A stretch of DNA of 64,000 nucleotides. Source: Bacteroidota bacterium. Lineage in GTDB: Bacteria; Bacteroidota; Bacteroidia; Flavobacteriales_F; PHOS-HE28. The translations under genes and the position numbers were made by a program. Below the pieces are notes generated by a model that did not search any database, had not been told where the DNA came from, and saw only the letters and a program-made list of their open reading frames with translations. This document shows positions 59,043 to 64,000 of this stretch, one piece after another (position 1 is the first letter of the stretch; each line of letters opens with the position of its first letter). The DNA lies in NCBI GenBank assembly GCA_014584605.1, contig JACTMO010000079.1, positions 49,704-113,703 on the forward strand, read 5' to 3'.

Positions 59043-59561
59043 ATGGCCCCCGACTTTCTGCTCCGGCCTTTCCGGCCAGATGACCTGGAGGCCTTGGTGA
59101 GGCACGCCAACGACCCCACGATCGCGGCGAACCTCACCGACGCCTTTCCACATCCCTACACCGTGGACAGCGGGCGCGCCTTTCTCGCCGAAGCGGCGAA
59201 GGCGCCGCCTTTGCTCCGGTGCATCGCCATCGAAGGCGCATGCTGCGGGGCCATCGGCCTGCATCCGATGGCCGACCTCTGGCGCCACAACCTGGAACTG
59301 GGTTACTGGCTGGCCCTTGCGCATCGTGGAAAGGGCATCATGACGGCCGCCATCCAACAGATGGTGGCACTGGGCTTCGCGACCTTCCCGGAGGTGACGC
59401 GCATCTTCGCCAGGCCCTTCGGCAGCAACATCGCCTCGCAACACGCGCTGGAGAAGGCCGGCTTCACGCTGGAAGCGCGGTTGGCCGGCACGCTGGTGAA
59501 GAACGGGAAGGTGGAGGACGAGTGGATCTACGCGGTGCGGCGCGCGGGTCCTACTGCTTGA
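59043..59561 (+). CDS. GNAT family N-acetyltransferase (RimJ/RimL-like)
   Basis: A 172-residue acetyltransferase. LLRPFRPDDLEALVRHANDP starts the fold, CCGAIGLHPMADLWRHNLELGYWLALAHRGKGIMTAAIQQMV contains the acetyl-CoA loop (HRGKGIM) and FARPFGSNIASQHALEKAGFTLEARLAG is the characteristic C-terminal part. RimJ/RimL-like members acetylate N-termini or amines; the substrate here is unknown. Its last 11 bases overlap the end of the convergent chitinase gene. Confidence 0.88.
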   Translation: MAPDFLLRPFRPDDLEALVRHANDPTIAANLTDAFPHPYTVDSGRAFLAEAAKAPPLLRCIAIEGACCGAIGLHPMADLWRHNLELGYWLALAHRGKGIMTAAIQQMVALGFATFPEVTRIFARPFGSNIASQHALEKAGFTLEARLAGTLVKNGKVEDEWIYAVRRAGPTA

Positions 59562-60867
59562 TGAACCGGCCGCACACGGGGCCTCCCCGCCAGGTGGTCC
59601 GCACGGTGTAAAGGCCGGGCGGCAATGCCCGCACGTCAAAGCGTTCGTTCGGACCCTCCTTCGGGAACCGGCGGACCAGGCGGCCATGGGCATCATGGAC
59701 CAGCACCTCCCCATCGACCGGACGTGCAAAGCACAACGCCTCGCCCACCGGGTTATGGACCAGGGCCAATGCCGCGGCGCCGACCGGGCCCATGCCGGAA
59801 CTGGCGGCATCGAACATGCGGCCGAAGTTATCCGCGAAACTGTATACCCCATCGCATACGCTCACCGCATCCCAGTTGATGCTCCAGGTCATCATGCCGC
59901 GCAGATCAGGATAACCACCCGCCTGGGCCAGCGTGTAGGACCCGGGCTGCGGGCCTTCGCCCAGCAGGTATTCCACCGCTGCGCGCACGGTGGCGGTGTC
60001 GGTGAAGCCACCTCCTGCGGCGCCGGCACAGGCAGGCAGGGCCACCGCGACTTTCCACGCAGGAAGTCCCGTGAAAGCACCACCCGCCGTGTTGAAGCCC
60101 TGGATCACCGCCTCGGTCTGGCTCACGATGAAATCAGCCGTTCCCTGTGCGTAGATGCCACCGTCGATACCGTACATGCTTCCGCTGTTGTACAACTGCA
60201 CCTGGAGGATGTCGATCGAATCGCGCAGCGCGTGGATGATGGGCAGATAGGCGCCCCAGATGCCGCCGAAGGCGCTCTGCCCGCCTTGAACGAACGCAGT
60301 CTCGGGCGCCATGGTGAGGAAGAGCTTGTTCCCGGTGGCGGCGCGATGCTGGACCATGATCGCCTGCACCGCTTCGATCAACCGGACTATCGTGCCATCC
60401 ACCGGAGTCGCGATGGTGCCGCCGGTGATGGACACGGACGATCCCTCCAGATCGATGTCGATGCCGTCGAAGCCATGATCGCCGATGATGCCCATCATGC
60501 TCGCAACGAACTGGTCGCGCTCCGCATCGCTGTTCAAATGCACCGTTGCGTTCGCCCCGCCGATGCTGATGAGCACCTTGCGACCCGCGGCCTGGTGCGC
60601 GGCCACCTGCGTGATGAAGGTCGATGGCACGGTTCCCGAAGGCGTGAATTGCATGTCGTACGTGGTACCCACCGCCGGCTCGGCGAAGGCCACCTCGATC
60701 ACGTTGTAGCGCGGATCGATCTGGTCCAGCTCGAGGTAGGGCGCTGCGAGGTCGTTCCAGTTGTGCCAGTAGCCGACCAGGGCCGGGCTGGGATCCTGCG
60801 CATGCATCGATGCCGCAAGCACCTTCATCAGGGCGCAGCACAAGACCGGTCGAACCAGGTGATCCAT
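59551..60867 (-). CDS. Secreted GH18 chitinase with T9SS sorting domain
   Basis: A 438-residue glycoside hydrolase of family 18. The signal peptide is residues 1 to about 23. VGYWHNWND starts the barrel, KVLISIGGANA is the third-strand motif, and DGIDIDLE (133-141 region) gives the catalytic Glu141 of DxxDxDxE. GMMTWSINWD comes near the barrel end. The last roughly 75 residues (EVLVHDAHGRLVRRF through YTVRTTWRGGPVCGRFIKQ) are a type A T9SS sorting domain. It should hydrolyse chitin or peptidoglycan-like beta-1,4-GlcNAc chains outside the cell. GATATTCG five bases before the ATG is a weak promoter box. Confidence 0.92.
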   Translation of the reverse strand: MDHLVRPVLCCALMKVLAASMHAQDPSPALVGYWHNWNDLAAPYLELDQIDPRYNVIEVAFAEPAVGTTYDMQFTPSGTVPSTFITQVAAHQAAGRKVLISIGGANATVHLNSDAERDQFVASMMGIIGDHGFDGIDIDLEGSSVSITGGTIATPVDGTIVRLIEAVQAIMVQHRAATGNKLFLTMAPETAFVQGGQSAFGGIWGAYLPIIHALRDSIDILQVQLYNSGSMYGIDGGIYAQGTADFIVSQTEAVIQGFNTAGGAFTGLPAWKVAVALPACAGAAGGGFTDTATVRAAVEYLLGEGPQPGSYTLAQAGGYPDLRGMMTWSINWDAVSVCDGVYSFADNFGRMFDAASSGMGPVGAAALALVHNPVGEALCFARPVDGEVLVHDAHGRLVRRFPKEGPNERFDVRALPPGLYTVRTTWRGGPVCGRFIKQ

Positions 60868-60904
60868 GGGGCGAATATCCATCGCTGCCGCGTGCGGCAC
60901 CCCG

Positions 60905-60912
60905 TACTTTCG
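60905..60912 (+). promoter_or_regulatory. -7 box TACTTTCG, four bases from the ATG
   Basis: TACTTTCG, then ACCT and ATG. It lies in the 49-base divergent spacer with the chitinase gene and predicts a leaderless message. Confidence 0.55.
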
Positions 60913-60916
60913 ACCT

Positions 60917-62320
60917 ATGCGCACGTTCAGCATCCCGGTTTGTTCATTTCTCCTAACAAGCACCGCGGTCCATGCCACCACGTGGACGGTCGGGCCCGGC
61001 CTTGCGTACACCATGCCCAGCCAGGTCTCCACGCTGGTGGGCAATGGCGATACGGTCGACATCATCGCGGGCGTATACCCTTCCGATGTGGCACGCTGGC
61101 AGGCCGATGACCTGGTGCTGCGCGGCGTGGGCGGCTTCGCCCATCTGGAGAGCAACGGACTGAGCTGGGGCGACAAGGCCATCTGGGTGATCCAGGGCGA
61201 CAACACCACGGTGGAATGGATCGAGTTCAGCGAGTGCGCGGTGCCCGATCAGAACGGCGCGGGCATCCGGCTCGAAGGCTTGAACCTTGACGTACGCCAT
61301 TGCTGGTTCCACCACAACGAGAACGGCATCCTCTGCGGCGAATACCATCCGAGCACCGTACGCATCGAATACAGCGAGTTCGGTCATCATGGCTTCGGCG
61401 ATGGATACTCGCACAACCTCTACATCGGGAACATCGATTCGCTGATCTTCCGCTTCAACTACAGCCACCACGCCGATGTGGGCCACGAGCTCAAGAGCCG
61501 CGCCTGGGTGAACGTGATCGAGTACAATCGCTTCAGCAACGAGAGCGACGGAACCGCCAGCCGCGAGATCGACCTGCCCAACGGTGGGCAGGCCTACCTG
61601 GTCGGCAATGTGATCCAGCAGGGTCTGCAGGGCCAGAACAGCAACATGGTGGGCTTCGGCATGGAGGGGCTGAGCAACCCGGGGCCGCACGAGCTGTACG
61701 CCGTGAACAACACCCTGGTGAACGAAAAAGCCAACGGCAGCTTCTTCCAGATGCCCGCTACGGCCTACTTCAAGGCTTACAGCAATGTACTGGCCGGCGG
61801 AGGCAGCTTCATGAGCAGCTGGCCGACGGCGGTGGACACCCTGGCCAACGTGCGCAGCATCGACATGGCCGCCATGCTCTTTCAGGATGCCGTCGGCCGC
61901 GACTATCATATCGGTCCCGGTTCGCCGGCGGACAACACGGGCCAACCCGCAGGACTGGCGAACAACGGCCATCCGCTGGTGGCCTGGAACGAGTACGTCC
62001 ATCCCGCCGACGGAACGGTGCGTTGTCAGCAGGCCACGCTCGATGCCGGGGCGTACGAGACCTGCGCCACGGGCGTCATGGACCCGACCGAGGTCCCTTT
62101 TCCGCAGGTCCGCCCGAACCCCGCCACGGACCAGGTCATGCTCCTGGGCGACCTGCCCCACCCCGTCCGTGTACGGATCGTCGATGTCGCAGGCCGCATC
62201 ATCGGGCCCTTCGTTCCCGGTCCGGCCCCGATCGATGTCTCCATGCTTGCCGCAGGTCCATGCGTCCTCCTGTTGGATGAGGTGCGGACCACCCGGCGGG
62301 TGGTGTTCGTGAAGCAGTGA
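60917..62320 (+). CDS. Secreted right-handed beta-helix protein with T9SS sorting domain
   Basis: A 467-residue protein with signal peptide MRTFSIPVCSFLLTSTAVHA. Residues about 25-370 are a parallel beta-helix: DTVDIIAGVYPSDVAR, GIRLEGLNLDVRHCWFHHNENGILCGE, HNLYIGNIDSLIFRFNYSHHADVGHELKSRA, NVIEYNRFSNESDGTASREIDLPNGG. This resembles polysaccharide lyases or depolymerases, but I cannot place a catalytic site. The C-terminal PNPATDQVMLLGDLPHPVRVRI through RRVVFVKQ is a T9SS type A domain. It is divergent from the chitinase, so joint expression is plausible. Confidence 0.83.
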   Translation: MRTFSIPVCSFLLTSTAVHATTWTVGPGLAYTMPSQVSTLVGNGDTVDIIAGVYPSDVARWQADDLVLRGVGGFAHLESNGLSWGDKAIWVIQGDNTTVEWIEFSECAVPDQNGAGIRLEGLNLDVRHCWFHHNENGILCGEYHPSTVRIEYSEFGHHGFGDGYSHNLYIGNIDSLIFRFNYSHHADVGHELKSRAWVNVIEYNRFSNESDGTASREIDLPNGGQAYLVGNVIQQGLQGQNSNMVGFGMEGLSNPGPHELYAVNNTLVNEKANGSFFQMPATAYFKAYSNVLAGGGSFMSSWPTAVDTLANVRSIDMAAMLFQDAVGRDYHIGPGSPADNTGQPAGLANNGHPLVAWNEYVHPADGTVRCQQATLDAGAYETCATGVMDPTEVPFPQVRPNPATDQVMLLGDLPHPVRVRIVDVAGRIIGPFVPGPAPIDVSMLAAGPCVLLLDEVRTTRRVVFVKQ

Positions 62321-62371
62321 TCGGCACCACGCCCCATCGGGCCGCGAGGGTGCAGCGCCAAGCACCCGGCC

Positions 62372-64000
62372 CTACCGGACCACCAGACGCACGGTCCCTT
62401 CCCCGTCGTTGCCGGTCAGCCGCACGGTGTAGCTACCTGGCGCCAGGGTCTTGCCGGCCAGCACGTCGATCGGGCCATCACCGGCATCGTGGACCAGGTC
62501 GCGGCCGTACACCGACCGGCCGGCCGCATCCAGCAGTTCCATGTGCGTCGGACCCGGGCCTTCAGGGAGCAACAGCCAGGCCGAGGCCCCGTCCGATGGG
62601 TTCGGATAGAGGAGCGGCCTGGGGTCGCCCGCTCCTTCATAGCGCACCGCCACCAGATCGCTGTAAGTGATGCTGCCGTCGAGGTCCACTTGTGCGAGGC
62701 GGTAGTAGGACAGGCCGGTCCATGGTCGTGGGTCGATGCCGGCGTAGTTGGTGGTAGAGGCCGGGTCGCCCGCCGCCGCCACCTCCACCACCGGTTCGTA
62801 AACGTGCCCGTCCCGGGTGCGCTCCACGACGAAACGATCGTTGTTCACCTCGCTGGCGGTGGTCCATCGCAGGTCCACATGTCCGGGGCGTGCCACGGCC
62901 TCGAAGTCCAGCAGCTCCACCGGGAGCGGGTTGTTGTAGGAGCCTGAAGCGAGCGTGAACCAGGTGAAATCGGTCACGATGCCAGCCGTGATGACCGTGC
63001 CCGCCATGCTGTTGCCCGTAGTGCCGCCATTGCCGTGGTCGCGCCACATCGTACTGTCCCAACGCGCCACCAACAGGTCGCTGAGGTCGGTGACCCCGCA
63101 ACTGCGGGCCGCCCAGCTCAAGGTCACCGCTGGCGTGGCGGTGCCGGAACTTCGGGCCACCTGCCAGTACTCGCAGCGGCTGATATGGTCCAGCGTGGGT
63201 TCCTTCAGGGTGACGTCGAAGGGCACCGTGTCGGGGTCCACATGGAAGTACTCGACATCAAAGGCGTTGGACGTGCTGCCGGTGGCCGCGATGCGAATGG
63301 GAGCAAAGGCCGTATCGGCATCGCCGACGGGGAACCAGAAGGCCTCGTTGCCCACCTTGCGCATGGGGCCGTCCACGAAACCCGAGTCGGAGGCACCCGA
63401 TGTGGCGACGTTGTCGCCAAGGATGAGCAGTTCCGTGGCCGTGGAGAACAGGTGTCCCCTGGTGAACAGCAACTCCTGACCAGCGGCGTCCATACGCAGT
63501 TCCGTGGCCAGCGTCACCGCTCCAGCGTCCTTGAACAGGCGGACATCGCCATCCCATCGGTCCGTTGCCCCGGTGAGGTCGAACAGCTGGTTCGTGGTAC
63601 CGGCAAAGACGAGCTGCGCGTCGCCACCGTCATGGCCCGGCCCCACTTCCACATCGCTGAAGGCTTCGAAAGCCCCCGTGCGCACACGGCCATCCACGAA
63701 GCGAAGCATGCCGTCCACATGCACGGAATCCGTGGCGGGCACCACGACCTGGGCGACCGTCCATGCGCTGACGACCGCCGTGGTCAGGTCGTTCAACACG
63801 GTGGATGGGATCACATCCGCGGTGAAGCTCAGCACCGCCCCCACGTTGCAGTAGGGGTCCAGCACCACCGCACCGTTGTTGTGGTTGAAGGTGCCGCCGG
63901 TGTGCACCAGCAGCGCCTGGCTCGTGCTCCAGGTCCCGCCCGTGCGCAGCTCGCCCGACGGCGCCGTGAAGTCCCCGGCCTCCAGCGCGAAGGCCTGCAC
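62372..64000 (-). CDS. Large T9SS-exported protein, 5' end outside the window
   Basis: At least 542 residues, open at the window edge. The visible part is beta-rich and full of Gly, Asp and Thr (TGGTWSTSQALLVHTGGTF, GGDAQLVFAGTTNQLFDLTG). Residues about 225-350 form a further strand-rich block with VGNEAFWFPVGD. Then PLPVELLDFEAVARPGHVDLRWTTASEVNNDRFVVERTRDG, the usual linker before the T9SS domain in Bacteroidota surface proteins, and the sorting domain itself (YPNPSDGASAWLLLPEG through GSYTVRLTGNDGEGTVRLVVR). It may be an adhesin-like protein. It is convergent with the beta-helix gene. Confidence 0.8.
   Translation of the reverse strand: MQAFALEAGDFTAPSGELRTGGTWSTSQALLVHTGGTFNHNNGAVVLDPYCNVGAVLSFTADVIPSTVLNDLTTAVVSAWTVAQVVVPATDSVHVDGMLRFVDGRVRTGAFEAFSDVEVGPGHDGGDAQLVFAGTTNQLFDLTGATDRWDGDVRLFKDAGAVTLATELRMDAAGQELLFTRGHLFSTATELLILGDNVATSGASDSGFVDGPMRKVGNEAFWFPVGDADTAFAPIRIAATGSTSNAFDVEYFHVDPDTVPFDVTLKEPTLDHISRCEYWQVARSSGTATPAVTLSWAARSCGVTDLSDLLVARWDSTMWRDHGNGGTTGNSMAGTVITAGIVTDFTWFTLASGSYNNPLPVELLDFEAVARPGHVDLRWTTASEVNNDRFVVERTRDGHVYEPVVEVAAAGDPASTTNYAGIDPRPWTGLSYYRLAQVDLDGSITYSDLVAVRYEGAGDPRPLLYPNPSDGASAWLLLPEGPGPTHMELLDAAGRSVYGRDLVHDAGDGPIDVLAGKTLAPGSYTVRLTGNDGEGTVRLVVR

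Overview
The window is a contiguous piece of chromosome from a high-GC member of the Bacteroidota, most likely a Flavobacteriales-like lineage. Evidence for this includes several secreted proteins with C-terminal type IX secretion (T9SS) sorting domains and a TonB-dependent receptor with a carboxypeptidase-D-like N-terminal domain. It also includes a phosphate-porin (O/P) family protein, an almost complete lack of Shine-Dalgarno sequences, and many start codons preceded by the Bacteroidota -7 promoter element TAnnTTTG or a GC-shifted form of it (TACCTTCG, TACTTTCG, TACCTTGG). I see no insertion sequence, prophage, CRISPR array, rRNA or tRNA. Genes are dense: no gene-free stretch exceeds 300 bases, and many neighbours overlap by 1-50 bases.

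Layout. 0-12 kb: a truncated TPR gene, an FkbM methyltransferase, a dipeptide epimerase with an AT-rich patch, an SRPBCC/GyrI protein, an LPP20-like lipoprotein, a YugP zinc peptidase, a DUF937-HerA-EEP run, a MORN-like secreted protein, a T9SS esterase and a BaiN-type flavoprotein. 12-17 kb: an outer-membrane barrel, a large secreted protein with three internal repeats and Trp/Gly- and Pro/Arg-rich tails, a small membrane protein and a zinc phospholipase C-like protein. 17-20 kb: an overlapping operon GT4-gcvT-comB-PLC. 20-32 kb: a surface-polysaccharide locus in two blocks (UDP-sugar 4,6-dehydratase and GT4; then polymerase, GT2, GT4, Wzy_C protein, DegT aminotransferase and initiating sugar transferase). 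It is split by a housekeeping block (hypothetical protein, thioesterase, DUF4197, nucleoside phosphorylase, SirB1 protein).

32-47 kb: LD-carboxypeptidase, TonB-dependent receptor plus beta-helix lipoprotein, queA, porin O/P, lon, a GlmU-like protein, a PiT phosphate transporter with its DUF47 partner, and a gamma-carbonic-anhydrase-like protein. The receptor, its lipoprotein and the PiT operon share an upstream CTTAAC-type element with 11-base periodicity that resembles a Pho box. This suggests a phosphate-responsive group and is the most interesting regulatory signal I found. 47-54 kb: a CPA2 antiporter followed by two single-domain response regulators and a soluble histidine kinase, a NYN plus cold-shock fusion, and a membrane histidine kinase with a TTG start. 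54-64 kb: a prolyl oligopeptidase lipoprotein, a TPR-adenylate cyclase broken by a one-base frameshift, a GNAT enzyme, and three T9SS cargo proteins (GH18 chitinase, beta-helix protein, and a further protein cut by the window end).

All calls come from reading translations and bases by eye; no database search was run.
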